Below are positions 8,105 to 16,595 of a stretch of 19,477 nucleotides of DNA, piece after piece. The position numbers and the translations under genes are program-made. Source of the stretch: Euryarchaeota archaeon UBA557 (GTDB lineage: Archaea; Thermoplasmatota; Poseidoniia; Poseidoniales; Thalassarchaeaceae); contig DARI01000002.1 of NCBI GenBank assembly GCA_002503285.1, positions 283,611-303,087 of the forward strand, read 5' to 3'. The notes below the pieces were generated by a model that searched no databases, had not been told where the DNA came from, and was given only the letters and a program-made list of their open reading frames with translations. The stretch's first letter is position 1. Every line of letters begins with the position of its first letter.

Positions 8105-8848
8105 TTATTCTTCTTCGTACACTATTTCTTCATCTTCTGCAAGCTTCAACATATCTGAAATCTCTTCGTCATCATCAACACTAACTTGTGAATTTGTAAA
8201 CTTACGTTCTGCTTTTCTACGAGCATCTGCAAGTCCGGGAACCAATACGTCAAAGCCAGATGGTGATTCTTCAGATTTATCTTGAAATGATTCTAGACTT
8301 CTTGATTGTATTCGTTGTCTTTTCCTATCCTGTTCTAAACCATGTAATACCGTACCATGTTCAGAGCCTCTGAGAATACCCTCAATTGCTGGTGCAGAAA
8401 CTGCTAAACCTTCACTATCTCCAATAATTAAAACACTTGAACCATATATTGCTATTTCACATCCCGATAATTCTTCAATAAGGCTTCTAATTCTTCCGTT
8501 AGTACCTATTAATCGACTTCTCATTCTTCTTATTTGATTTGGTTGTCTGCCAACCCATTCCCTAATATCATACATTCTGAGAAATATATCATCCTCAATT
8601 AGTTGCAATGCCCTTTTTGGTGCTAAGCCTCTTCCTATTGACATTATCACATCTGGCATTTTCATTCTTACTATGGGATCGCCTACTTCCTCATTCCAAA
8701 TTATATTGACCTCCCCGGATAATGAATCTATAGTCAATTTACCATTACAAGCATTTTCTATCATCTTTCGAGTGGTTCCACGTTTACCGATAAGTACTGC
8801 TATACGATTTTTTGGTATACGCGCTAGATGCTCCATGTACGTCGTCAT
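8105..8848 (-). CDS. KH-domain RNA-binding protein, Dim2/Pno1-like ribosome assembly factor
   Basis: Two KH modules are visible. The first has IPKNRIAVLIGKRG (11-24) at the protein start. The second has SRLIGTNGRIRSLIEELSG (111-129) followed by EIAIYGSSVLIIGD. This two-KH layout and the following AIEGILRGSEHGTV segment (154-167) match archaeal Dim2/Pno1, which binds near the 3' end of 16S rRNA during small-subunit maturation. A longer frame reaches an ATG at 8905, but that adds 19 residues overlapping the RIO1 gene by 44 bp without family resemblance. I chose the ATG at 8848, 13 bases after the RIO1 stop; ATG 8836 is a second option. Beyond the KH core it has a tail of about 70 residues ending in an acidic run (D/E-rich from 225 on). 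Placement directly after RIO1 and aIF1A is a conserved archaeal arrangement. Confidence 0.92.
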   Translation of the reverse strand: MTTYMEHLARIPKNRIAVLIGKRGTTRKMIENACNGKLTIDSLSGEVNIIWNEEVGDPIVRMKMPDVIMSIGRGLAPKRALQLIEDDIFLRMYDIREWVGRQPNQIRRMRSRLIGTNGRIRSLIEELSGCEIAIYGSSVLIIGDSEGLAVSAPAIEGILRGSEHGTVLHGLEQDRKRQRIQSRSLESFQDKSEESPSGFDVLVPGLADARRKAERKFTNSQVSVDDDEEISDMLKLAEDEEIVYEEE

Positions 8849-8861
8849 AACGTCATTAGAT

Positions 8862-9746
8862 TTAATCCCCGCCCGGAAGAGGTGACAAAATTGGGACTGG
8901 ATCATCTAAAACTCTAACCAAACAATCTGCCACCTTGACATCGAAACCTTGCCTATTAATCCATTCAACAATCCTAGTAATATCTCTAACTAGAAACTCT
9001 TCGGCATTTGGATGTTGATTAGTAACAGCTTGGCCTACATCTATTATCCAAATATCATTATTTTTTAATAAAATATTGTACTCACTAAAATCAGCATGAA
9101 CTAGATTACAAGATTGCCAGTTTATTGCAATTATATCTAGAAGCTGGATAAAAACATCATAAGGGTCATCTAATGAAACATCTCTAAGCCGTGGGCTGGC
9201 TTTTTCTTCTCCAATAAACTCCATTATTAATACATTTTTGAAATGTGCAATAGGCATTGGTGCCTGCAATCCACTCTTTCTCATTCTTTTCAAATTCCTA
9301 TATTCTTTACGTACCCATATATTCACTAATTCTCTATGACGTCGAGATAATCCTCCAAATCTAGGATCTCCATCTATATATTTGGCTAAACTTTTGAATA
9401 CTGCATTTGTAGTATGGAATATCTTTACAGCAACTGGTCCTTGATTACTAGTAGCATAGAAAACGTGAGCCTCTTTACCTCTCGCAATTGGGTATTCGAT
9501 TGTTTCAATATCTCCTTTTTGCATTAATTTATGTATAGCCAATAATGTTGAACTATCAAAAACCTGATCGAAAACTCTCCGATCAACCCATTCGTAACGG
9601 CCTTTACCCATTACTCCTTGTAAGCCATGTTCAACTTCATTGAATAACTTCTTAAATCTAGGCTCAGATATCCATTCATGGCTTTTCTCACCTTTCATGA
9701 GAGTGTCAAAATCAGGCTCTAAATCCCATTCTTTTTTCTCAGTCAT
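8862..9746 (-). CDS. rio1: RIO1-family atypical serine/threonine kinase/ATPase
   Basis: Acts in late small ribosomal subunit maturation in archaea and eukaryotes. RIO1-type elements in order: flexible-loop entry ARGKEAHVFYA (88-98), ATP-binding Lys108 in AVKIF, the KEYRNLKRM helix (147-155), hinge LIMEFIG (173-179), catalytic loop LVHADFSEYNIL (215-226) with Asp219 and Asn224, and metal Asp236 in IIDVGQAV. HADFSEYN and IDVGQ match RIO1 rather than RIO2, and there is no RIO2 winged-helix N-terminus. At 294 aa it is slightly longer than many archaeal RIO1 proteins, with about 60 extra N-terminal residues. GGGTGA eight bases before the ATG overlaps the end of the aIF1A gene, so the two are translated from one transcript. 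Confidence 0.95.
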   Translation of the reverse strand: MTEKKEWDLEPDFDTLMKGEKSHEWISEPRFKKLFNEVEHGLQGVMGKGRYEWVDRRVFDQVFDSSTLLAIHKLMQKGDIETIEYPIARGKEAHVFYATSNQGPVAVKIFHTTNAVFKSLAKYIDGDPRFGGLSRRHRELVNIWVRKEYRNLKRMRKSGLQAPMPIAHFKNVLIMEFIGEEKASPRLRDVSLDDPYDVFIQLLDIIAINWQSCNLVHADFSEYNILLKNNDIWIIDVGQAVTNQHPNAEEFLVRDITRIVEWINRQGFDVKVADCLVRVLDDPVPILSPLPGGD

Positions 9747-9752
9747 TGAATC

Positions 9753-10286
9753 TCACCCAAAGAATGAGTCGATATCATCATCTGCATCCTTAGATACTGG
9801 GAAGGGAATATTTGGTTTCTCTTCTATTTCCTCAGTGCCAATCTGTTCTTCATTATCTAAAATTTCATCTTGATTTGTTTCTTCGATTATTTCTTCCACA
9901 GCAGATGTTGATTTGTTATCGTCGGACATTCCAAACACATCGACAATTTCTGGCAACACTCCTTTTCTTGATAGATATAATGATTGTGTTTTAGTATATC
10001 TCATACATACATTTGCTTTTTCATCTTGGAATTCCCATGGTTGTAATGTAATTAAATCTCCTTCCCTTACCCATTGCCTTCTACGCATCTTTCCTGGAAT
10101 TCTTGCTAAACGAGTCTGCCCATCTTCACACACAGAACGTACCCTACGTCCACCAAGAATTTGGTCAGCTATCGCGAACATTTCATTGACTTTTCTGTTT
10201 GGTAAAGGTACTCTGATACGGTCCCCAGTACCTGATTCTAAACGAGCAAGAAGTTCAGCGTCAACTTTCTCTTCCCTACGTGCCAC
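9753..10286 (-). CDS. eif1A: Translation initiation factor aIF1A with long acidic C-terminal tail
   Basis: Binds the A-site region of the small subunit during start selection. The OB-fold core spans about residues 22-118: RIRVPLPN (23-30), GGRRVRSVCEDG (45-56), ARIPGKMRRRQWVREGD (61-77), and a helical end with SRKGVLPEIVDVF. Most archaeal aIF1A proteins end soon after; here about 58 residues follow (120-177), rich in E, D and N and ending DADDDIDSFFG. The start codon is GTG at 10286; no in-frame ATG exists upstream before a stop, and an ATG two bases earlier is out of frame. AGGTGA lies 16 bases upstream of the GTG, unusually far. It is the first gene of the aIF1A-RIO1-KH cluster, 50 bp after nuoN. 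Confidence 0.95.
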   Translation of the reverse strand: MARREEKVDAELLARLESGTGDRIRVPLPNRKVNEMFAIADQILGGRRVRSVCEDGQTRLARIPGKMRRRQWVREGDLITLQPWEFQDEKANVCMRYTKTQSLYLSRKGVLPEIVDVFGMSDDNKSTSAVEEIIEETNQDEILDNEEQIGTEEIEEKPNIPFPVSKDADDDIDSFFG

Positions 10287-10324
10287 ATGTCCCGGTCGAG
10301 AGTCACCTATGTGAAGTTGAGCAT

Positions 10325-10342
10325 CATTTATTTAACTTAAAG
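10325..10342 (-). promoter_or_regulatory. Possible TATA element before aIF1A
   Basis: Across the end of nuoN the minus strand reads TTTAAGTTAAATAAATGA, 40-55 bases before the aIF1A GTG. A start about 25 bases downstream would give a leader of about 20 nt. This would let the ribosome-biogenesis genes be transcribed independently of complex I. Position and composition are the only evidence. Confidence 0.35.
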
Positions 10343-12046
10343 GAAAGATTGAGCGGCTTCATTAACAATTTCAAGTAATGATTCCGATAATGGACCTATA
10401 CCAAATAATAATGTCAAAACTGCACAGAATATTATTATCAACCTTAGATAAAGTGATCTTGCTAGTGGTTTATTCGTAATTGGATCTTCAAAGAACATAA
10501 TCATTACAACTCTTAGGTAATAGAAAAGTGAGATTGCACTATTTATCACAATAGCCATTGCTAGCCAGAATATCATATTTACGCTTGAAGCCCATGACCA
10601 AAAAGCTACTGAGGCCATACTTCCAGTACCAGCAGATATATTCACTATTCCATTTATCATCAATAATTTTGATAGGAATCCAGAAAGAGGAGGTACGCCT
10701 GCCAAGGAAAGCATGAAAATGAACATTGAAGAAGCAATAATGGGATCTCTACGTGCTAATCCATGTAGGCCGGTCATGTTGTGATTGTTTCCTTCATTTT
10801 CAATTAAAGTTAATACCATAAACGCACCAAATTTAAAGAGAACTAATATAGTTAAATGGAATATAACCGCAGTTAGAATTAGAGCGTTAGATTCATCATC
10901 TCCCAAACCAGTACCGATGGCAGCCAGTGCCGCCAGCATATACCCTGCGTGTGCTACGCTTGAATATGCCAACATTCTCTTAGGATTAGTACTAGTAAGA
11001 GCCGCAAAATTCCCCCAGGTCATTGTTATTACAGATATGATTGCTAATGCAATCATCCAATACGCTTCTTCACCATTTTCTGGAATTGTGATAATTAGTA
11101 AGATTCTCATCATTGCTACAAAGCCCATAGCTTTAGATGCTGTAGCTAAAAGCCCTGCAATTGGAGAAGATGCTCCCGAATATGCATCAGGAGTTGCCAA
11201 GTGAAATGGGGCCGCCCCAACTTTGAATCCAAATGCCACCAACATTAGTCCAATCCCTATTCCTGCAAACGGATCTAGGGAATCCATTTGTGACCAAGCA
11301 TTAGTTAGTGATAAAATCTCAAGATTACCATTCCAAATATACAAAAGAGACATCCCATAAATTCCAATTGCTGATGCAACTGAACCCACGATGAAATATT
11401 TTGTACCGGCTTCTCCGCCAATTGTACTTTCTTTGTTAAAGGCAACTAAAACATAAGAAGACAAAGATGCCAATTCTAAACAAACAAAAAGCATGAATAA
11501 ATGAGTAGATTTAGCAACTAAGCACATTCCTAATCCAGCCATCAATAATAAAATATAGAAATCTACTTGACGGCGGTTATTCATGAGAATTGTAATTTTA
11601 GAATTGAGTGATTTCTCTGAATCGCTATCGTCAGGTATTTTTGCATTGGCCTGTGAAGGTAGACGATATAATGATGAAATAGATGTAAGTAAAAGAGCAA
11701 AGGTGAATATCATTGAAAATAAACTTGTAAATTGATTAACCTCGATAATAGGTTCCATAACACCAGTATTATCATTTAATAACATCAATAATGACATAAG
11801 AGTAGCTAAACTAAATGTAATTATAGATATGATACTCGGAATTACGGGATTGTTAACTTGGGTAAATCTAGTTCCACCTATAAGAATCGGAATATGAATC
11901 TTTGAAAGTGGTAATCTAATTTTTGCATCCCCCAAATTAGGAATTATTATAATCATTAACATCCCGATAGTCATTATAATTTCAGGAATTAAAATATCTA
12001 AAGATATATTGTTTAATGAATTTATTTTAACACCTCCACTAGCCAT
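10337..12046 (-). CDS. nuoN: NADH-quinone oxidoreductase subunit N (antiporter-like)
   Basis: Proton-pumping antiporter-like subunit of the complex I membrane arm. Core motifs are VCLELASLSSYVLVAF with the TM5 glutamate, GFKVGAAPFHLATPDAYSGA with the TM7 lysine, and TNPKRMLAYSSVAHAGYMLAA around the TM10 lysine. About 14 membrane segments are expected from the length. The start is uncertain. ATG 12064 and ATG 12046 both lie inside nuoM without a ribosome site, whereas a perfect GGAGGTG lies downstream of both at 12031-12037, followed after six bases by ATA overlapping the nuoM stop. I give ATG 12046 as a conventional choice; the first membrane segment begins well after all three candidates. 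The assignment to NuoN rather than M or L follows from motif details and gene order. Confidence 0.94.
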   Translation of the reverse strand: MASGGVKINSLNNISLDILIPEIIMTIGMLMIIIIPNLGDAKIRLPLSKIHIPILIGGTRFTQVNNPVIPSIISIITFSLATLMSLLMLLNDNTGVMEPIIEVNQFTSLFSMIFTFALLLTSISSLYRLPSQANAKIPDDSDSEKSLNSKITILMNNRRQVDFYILLLMAGLGMCLVAKSTHLFMLFVCLELASLSSYVLVAFNKESTIGGEAGTKYFIVGSVASAIGIYGMSLLYIWNGNLEILSLTNAWSQMDSLDPFAGIGIGLMLVAFGFKVGAAPFHLATPDAYSGASSPIAGLLATASKAMGFVAMMRILLIITIPENGEEAYWMIALAIISVITMTWGNFAALTSTNPKRMLAYSSVAHAGYMLAALAAIGTGLGDDESNALILTAVIFHLTILVLFKFGAFMVLTLIENEGNNHNMTGLHGLARRDPIIASSMFIFMLSLAGVPPLSGFLSKLLMINGIVNISAGTGSMASVAFWSWASSVNMIFWLAMAIVINSAISLFYYLRVVMIMFFEDPITNKPLARSLYLRLIIIFCAVLTLLFGIGPLSESLLEIVNEAAQSFL

Positions 12047-13656
12047 TTGACACTTGAATTCCATTTATCTTTATTATGCATTGCGTCGATCAATACATCG
12101 GATACAAAACCCGTACTCCAAGATGACATCATATCCCAAAAAATGAAAGGGAATATCCCGAATAAAATCGTTAAAATACCTAGTATAAACATACCAGTAT
12201 TTTCATGCCAAGTAATATCTCTTGGTTTTTCCCCATGTAAACTATCTGGAAGTTTACCTTGATGTGGATCATCAGATTCAAATATTGTTTTTTGCATTGA
12301 GGTCAGATAGTATGTTGCAGTTATAATTAAGGTTAAAGCAGGCAGCATAACTAACCAACCAAATTCAATCCAGAATGCTATTAAAATTGCAACTTCAGCT
12401 ACGAAACCTGCCATTAATGGAAGTCCAAGACTAGCCATCCAACCCAACATCATATGGCCTGAAAGGTAAGGAGAATGATGTGCTATTCCCCTCATTGATC
12501 CGATTTCAAGAGTATGATAGTGGTGTTTGAAGGCTCCAGCAACGGCGAATAATAGAGGACTAATTATCCCATGTGCAAACATCATAAACAATGCTCCTGC
12601 GATACCTAATGGTTGCATTGTAGCAATACCTAAGAAAATTAATCCCATGTGTGAAACGGAAGAATATGCCACCATTCTTTTTAGATTGGTTTGCCCCATG
12701 CATACCCATGCCCCATAAACTAGGCTTGCCATTCCCAAGAAAATCAATAATGGGATAAAGACTACGGTTGACTCTGGAAATATAGTTACTGCTATTCTAA
12801 GGAATCCATAAGCCCCCATTTTTAACATCACACCAGCAAGCAACATTGATCCTGCCGTAGGTGCCTGAACGTGAGCATCAGGAAGCCAAGTGTGAACTGG
12901 TACACTTGGCATCTTTGTGGCAAATCCTATTAGGAGAAGTATCCAAACGAAATGCCTCAAACCTTCACTCGGAATTAAATTAGTTTGACCAGTCATTGCT
13001 ACGAGATCGAAATGATGGCCAGACATAGATCCTATTCCAGGGATTGGAGTTGTATGAAAATACATTATTAAAATTCCAATAAGCATGAAAACACTTGCTG
13101 TAAATGTGTAAATGAAGAATTTCATTGCAGCATACTTTCTATCATCTCCTCCCCAGACCAGAATAAGTAAAAACATAGGAATGAGAGTTAGTTCCCAAAA
13201 AACATAAAACATAAATAAATCTAATGTTATGAATACTCCCAATAAGGCACCCTCCATGATTAGTAATAAAGGATGGAATAAATGTCCTCTTTTTGCATCC
13301 CATTCAACCAACATTGATATTGGAATTAGTAAGGCTGTAAGCCAAATCATTGGAAATGATAATGCATCTGCACCCACTTTCCATTGGACTCCAATTGATG
13401 AAATAAGTGAAAATTGATCATTTTTTAGAACATAATCTCCTTGCATGATAGCAGTCCAATCTATTGATCCAATCGTACCAAAAAATAACATAGTAGCTAT
13501 TAGCAAAATACCTAACGCTATTCCCATGCTAATATTTCGTGTTACCTTTTCAAAATTAGTTGCAACATCTTTTGGCAATATTTGAGGCATTAACAGCAAA
13601 ATGATCCCAGTAAATATTGGAGTAATGGTCATTATAGTCAATATATCCAAACTCAA
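12022..13656 (-). CDS. nuoM: NADH-quinone oxidoreductase subunit M (antiporter-like)
   Basis: Membrane-arm proton pump subunit. Seen in order: the TM5 glutamate in FYVFWELTLIPMF (about 150-162), the TM7 lysine in GFATKMPSVPVHTWLPDAH (about 244-262), and the TM8-10 region with TNLKRMVAYSSVSHMG (about 323-338). The C-terminal third has the usual LPLMAGFVAE. The frame opens at an ATG at 13671 that overlaps nuoL by 19 bp and lacks a ribosome site. I prefer TTG at 13656, which overlaps the nuoL stop as TTGA and has GGGGGTGA just upstream, giving a start beginning with a leucine-rich segment as in NuoM proteins. Both give the same core. The 3' end contains the ribosome site for nuoN. Confidence 0.95.
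   Translation of the reverse strand: MSLDILTIMTITPIFTGIILLLMPQILPKDVATNFEKVTRNISMGIALGILLIATMLFFGTIGSIDWTAIMQGDYVLKNDQFSLISSIGVQWKVGADALSFPMIWLTALLIPISMLVEWDAKRGHLFHPLLLIMEGALLGVFITLDLFMFYVFWELTLIPMFLLILVWGGDDRKYAAMKFFIYTFTASVFMLIGILIMYFHTTPIPGIGSMSGHHFDLVAMTGQTNLIPSEGLRHFVWILLLIGFATKMPSVPVHTWLPDAHVQAPTAGSMLLAGVMLKMGAYGFLRIAVTIFPESTVVFIPLLIFLGMASLVYGAWVCMGQTNLKRMVAYSSVSHMGLIFLGIATMQPLGIAGALFMMFAHGIISPLLFAVAGAFKHHYHTLEIGSMRGIAHHSPYLSGHMMLGWMASLGLPLMAGFVAEVAILIAFWIEFGWLVMLPALTLIITATYYLTSMQKTIFESDDPHQGKLPDSLHGEKPRDITWHENTGMFILGILTILFGIFPFIFWDMMSSWSTGFVSDVLIDAMHNKDKWNSSVKWLVEVLK
12031..12037 (-). promoter_or_regulatory. Consensus Shine-Dalgarno inside nuoM end, facing a non-ATG nuoN start
   Basis: Reads GGAGGTG on the minus strand. 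Six bases after GGAGGT in the nuoN frame the codon is ATA (12023-12025), which shares two bases with the nuoM TAA stop. The nearest in-frame ATG lies upstream of this site, so the site either serves a near-cognate start or is a coincidence of Gly-Gly/Glu-Val codons in both frames. Confidence 0.45.
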
Positions 13657-15929
13657 GCATTCACCCCCCATATTAATACAAATATTGAGAGCATTCCAAC
13701 TGCAGCCATGAGAATATAATCCCTTGCACTTCCGGTTGTAACTCTCCTAACTTGCAAGGAACCCAGAACAGATTTTGATTCAATTTGTTTTATGATACCA
13801 TCAATTATAGTCCTATCAAACCATGCTAACATACTAGCAAAAGGTATTATGGTCTTAGAAATAACATATTCATACATATTATCAAAATACAATCTATTCT
13901 GCAAAGCTTCTGATAATTGAGATTTAGATAATTCCTCCACATCTTGGGTGCCAAATTTTCCTGATAGAGTTACGAGGAAACCTATGGGTTGTATTGCCTT
14001 TTCTCCATCTTTAAGGCTACCTCCATGTACCCTAGAAGCCAAAATTGGACCTATTATGAAAGATAGTACAATAGTTATCCAACCAATCAATCTTGTATTC
14101 AAATCTTCAGGCAAGAAGGCATGCTCAAGAGTTTCCAGAATACCATGCATTTTTAGATGATCAGTATTATTTGATAAGAAATCAATTGCACCAAATAATG
14201 CTAATATGAATCCACCTAATGCCGTAATTGCCGTCAAAATCAATAGAGGTTCACGAATCCAAGGTGTTGATTCATGTACATGATTTACTACATCACTCTT
14301 AGGTTCGCCTGCAAAAGTCATTAACCACATTCTTGACATATAGAATCCCGTCATACCGGCAGTTGCTAAAATTAAAATAGCGGGGAAGAACATCAAAGGT
14401 TCTTCTTCCAATGCAGCTTTCCAAGTTTCAGCTATTATTCCTTCTTTTGACCAGAATCCTCCTATCAACGGGACACCGATAATAGACATTGATCCAAACA
14501 TCATTGCTGTCGCAGTAATCGGCATCTTAGAAGCTAGACCGCCCATATTTCGCATATCTTGAGGGTCAAAATCATGTCCATCACCAGCATCATGGAGGTG
14601 ATCGTGTGCATGATGAACTTCATGAATTACGGATCCGCTGGCCATGAATAACATTCCTTTGGCCATTGCATGATTAAAAAGATGGAACATAGAAGCACCA
14701 AACGCAATAGCTGCCGCATGATGATGGTCAGTATTGTAAAACCATAAAGCTACACCTAATCCAGTAAATATGTATGCTAATTGACTCATTGTTGAATATG
14801 CAAGAACTTTCTTTATATCATTTTGAACAAAGGCTATTGACGCAGCCATAAATGCAGTAATCCCACCTATAAATGCTATAATTATTGCTAAATTTTCCAA
14901 TCCTGCTAATCCATGATGGTGGACATCGAAAAATGGAACCATTCTTGCTACAAGATATAGGCCTGCATTTACCATTGTAGCTGCATGAATTAACGCAGAT
15001 ACAGGTGTTGGACCTTCCATTGCATCAGGTAACCATACATGTAATGGAAATTGAGCAGATTTTCCAACTGCTCCAACGAATAAAAGTAATAATGCCCAAA
15101 ATAGTTGATTAGAATCAACTAATGCCCCTGCAACTCCCGTAGAAGGATCTTCGAAAATTACTTCAAAACTTAGTGAGCCATAAATATCATACAAAATAAA
15201 TAAGCCAACCATCAAGAAAACATCTCCAATCCTTGTAGTTAAGAATGCTTTTTTTGCAGCGTAGGCAGCACTTACTTTCCAATAATAAAATCCTATTAAG
15301 AGATAAGAACAGAGTCCCATTATTTCCCAGAAGATAAATAACCACAAGAAACTATCAGCCAAAACCATACCGAACATGCCCATACTAAAAAGTACGAATT
15401 CGGCATAAAAACGATGGTTTCTATCTTCATTTATTGGATCTGTATTCATATATCCCATACTAAACCAGCAAATTAGAAAACATAGGAAAGTTGCCACAAA
15501 TAATATCATTAGACTTATCGAATCAATCCAGATGCCAACGCCAATAATTCTACGTTCAGGATTTATAGTATAATCAGATTGAAGAAAATCAAAGGAAATC
15601 CACTGGAACCATTCAATAACAGTCAGATTAGAAAAATGTAAGGTACCTGAAAGATAATCAATCAGTATCCATAAAGTTACAGATAGAGAGATTCCCAGGG
15701 AACCTATAGCAATGATACCTCCTTCTTTGTATTTTTCTTTCCAAGTATCATTTTTATTGAATATTTGTCCAACAATAAGAATTGTTGGGAAAGTCAACAG
15801 AGGAACTACAACAATTAGGAAGGCTGCTTCGAATGAATCCATGCCAAATATAAATTTCATCAATGGAACTAGTAATAATAATGGAATTAAAGGATAAAGT
15901 AAAGGATATTCATGTTTATTTTGACCCAT
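13653..15929 (-). CDS. nuoL: NADH-quinone oxidoreductase subunit L (distal antiporter-like subunit)
   Basis: Largest membrane-arm subunit, 758 aa, with about 14 antiporter helices plus the C-terminal lateral-helix region. Functional residues visible: Glu202 in FWEIMG, Lys290 in GAVGKSAQFPLHVWLPDA, His315 in ALIHAATMV, lysine 373/374 in DIKKVLAYSTMSQLAY, and Lys424 in NHAMAKGMLF. The conserved SGSVIH is followed by an unusually histidine- and aspartate-rich loop (436-456) before DMRNMGGL. Residues about 590-700 are a long hydrophilic/amphipathic stretch corresponding to the lateral helix, ending in a final membrane segment (735-756). GAGGTG lies six bases before the ATG. The final codons and stop overlap the nuoM start. 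Confidence 0.97.
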   Translation of the reverse strand: MGQNKHEYPLLYPLIPLLLLVPLMKFIFGMDSFEAAFLIVVVPLLTFPTILIVGQIFNKNDTWKEKYKEGGIIAIGSLGISLSVTLWILIDYLSGTLHFSNLTVIEWFQWISFDFLQSDYTINPERRIIGVGIWIDSISLMILFVATFLCFLICWFSMGYMNTDPINEDRNHRFYAEFVLFSMGMFGMVLADSFLWLFIFWEIMGLCSYLLIGFYYWKVSAAYAAKKAFLTTRIGDVFLMVGLFILYDIYGSLSFEVIFEDPSTGVAGALVDSNQLFWALLLLFVGAVGKSAQFPLHVWLPDAMEGPTPVSALIHAATMVNAGLYLVARMVPFFDVHHHGLAGLENLAIIIAFIGGITAFMAASIAFVQNDIKKVLAYSTMSQLAYIFTGLGVALWFYNTDHHHAAAIAFGASMFHLFNHAMAKGMLFMASGSVIHEVHHAHDHLHDAGDGHDFDPQDMRNMGGLASKMPITATAMMFGSMSIIGVPLIGGFWSKEGIIAETWKAALEEEPLMFFPAILILATAGMTGFYMSRMWLMTFAGEPKSDVVNHVHESTPWIREPLLILTAITALGGFILALFGAIDFLSNNTDHLKMHGILETLEHAFLPEDLNTRLIGWITIVLSFIIGPILASRVHGGSLKDGEKAIQPIGFLVTLSGKFGTQDVEELSKSQLSEALQNRLYFDNMYEYVISKTIIPFASMLAWFDRTIIDGIIKQIESKSVLGSLQVRRVTTGSARDYILMAAVGMLSIFVLIWGVNA

Positions 15930-15939
15930 TGATTACACC

Positions 15940-16242
15940 TCAGTTTTTTAATATATTAGCATCTTCCAGAGATATGGTTTCTTGAGTGCTGTACATAGAG
16001 AGAAGAATCGCAAGACCTATTGCCACTTCTGCTGCGGCTATAGCAATAGCGATAGCAGTGAAAACCCAGCCATTTACATCTCCATAATACATTGCCCCTG
16101 CCACAAAATTCAAATTTGCGGAATTTAACATCAGCTCAATGCACATTAGAACTACAATAGCATTTTTGTGGTAGAATGTTCCTAGTAGCCCTATACCAAA
16201 TAATATAACTCCAAGGCCGACTATCCAACTTGGATCTATCAT
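15940..16242 (-). CDS. nuoK: NADH-quinone oxidoreductase subunit K
   Basis: Small three-helix subunit of the complex I proton path. The 100-aa length is normal. The two membrane glutamates of the family are present, one in CIELMLNSANLNF (about 34-46) and one in AAAEVAIGLAI (about 69-79). Its ATG shares one base with the stop of the preceding NuoJ C-half gene (TAATG) and is preceded by AGGAGG with a seven-base spacer, so translation is coupled. Confidence 0.97.
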   Translation of the reverse strand: MIDPSWIVGLGVILFGIGLLGTFYHKNAIVVLMCIELMLNSANLNFVAGAMYYGDVNGWVFTAIAIAIAAAEVAIGLAILLSMYSTQETISLEDANILKN

Positions 16243-16595
16243 TATTCTTCCTCCTTAATATTAGATTTCATTGATCCAAAGGAATTGTCAATGCTAAAAT
16301 TTTTTTTATTTTGAGTTTTTTCAATGTTATCAGATATATCTCCTCTAATATCCCAAACTAGATTAATTAGTCTTTCATCTCTTACTAAATATGACGCGCC
16401 AATCATTGCCATTGCCAAAAGAGCACCCAAAATTATTGTAACAAATGCCCACTCGTTAAAAATTGAGTTTGCAAATTCAACAGTACTTGGAGGATTACCA
16501 GAAACTCCCCACATTGAATGAGAATTTACTTCTTGTAACACAAGGAGAACGAAAATAAAAGTCCCGACTGAAGTTAGAGCAGAAATTGCTCTCAT
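16242..16595 (-). CDS. nuoJ2: NADH-quinone oxidoreductase subunit J, C-terminal half
   Basis: Corresponds to the last two membrane helices of NuoJ, one at about residues 8-22 and one at 49-70 (FVTIILGALLAMAMIGASYL). These follow a polar loop with WGVSGN, the region that precedes the last NuoJ helix in the family. A hydrophilic C-terminal tail of about 45 residues (72-117) rich in K, N and E follows. The ATG shares one base with the stop of the N-half gene. Splitting NuoJ into two adjacent genes is known from haloarchaeal complex I and methanosarcinal Fpo, so this is a lineage trait rather than a broken gene. Direct similarity is weaker than for the N-half; operon position carries part of the call. 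Confidence 0.85.
   Translation of the reverse strand: MRAISALTSVGTFIFVLLVLQEVNSHSMWGVSGNPPSTVEFANSIFNEWAFVTIILGALLAMAMIGASYLVRDERLINLVWDIRGDISDNIEKTQNKKNFSIDNSFGSMKSNIKEEE

Noticed and set aside
9913..10314. 133-codon plus-strand open frame opposite aIF1A
   Set aside because: It is the complement of the conserved aIF1A core, with low-complexity Ser/Pro/Arg composition typical of antisense shadows.
10785..11204. 139-codon plus-strand open frame opposite nuoN
   Set aside because: It mirrors the nuoN membrane-protein frame, has no ribosome site and no recognisable family; nuoN shows strong motif conservation across the same bases.
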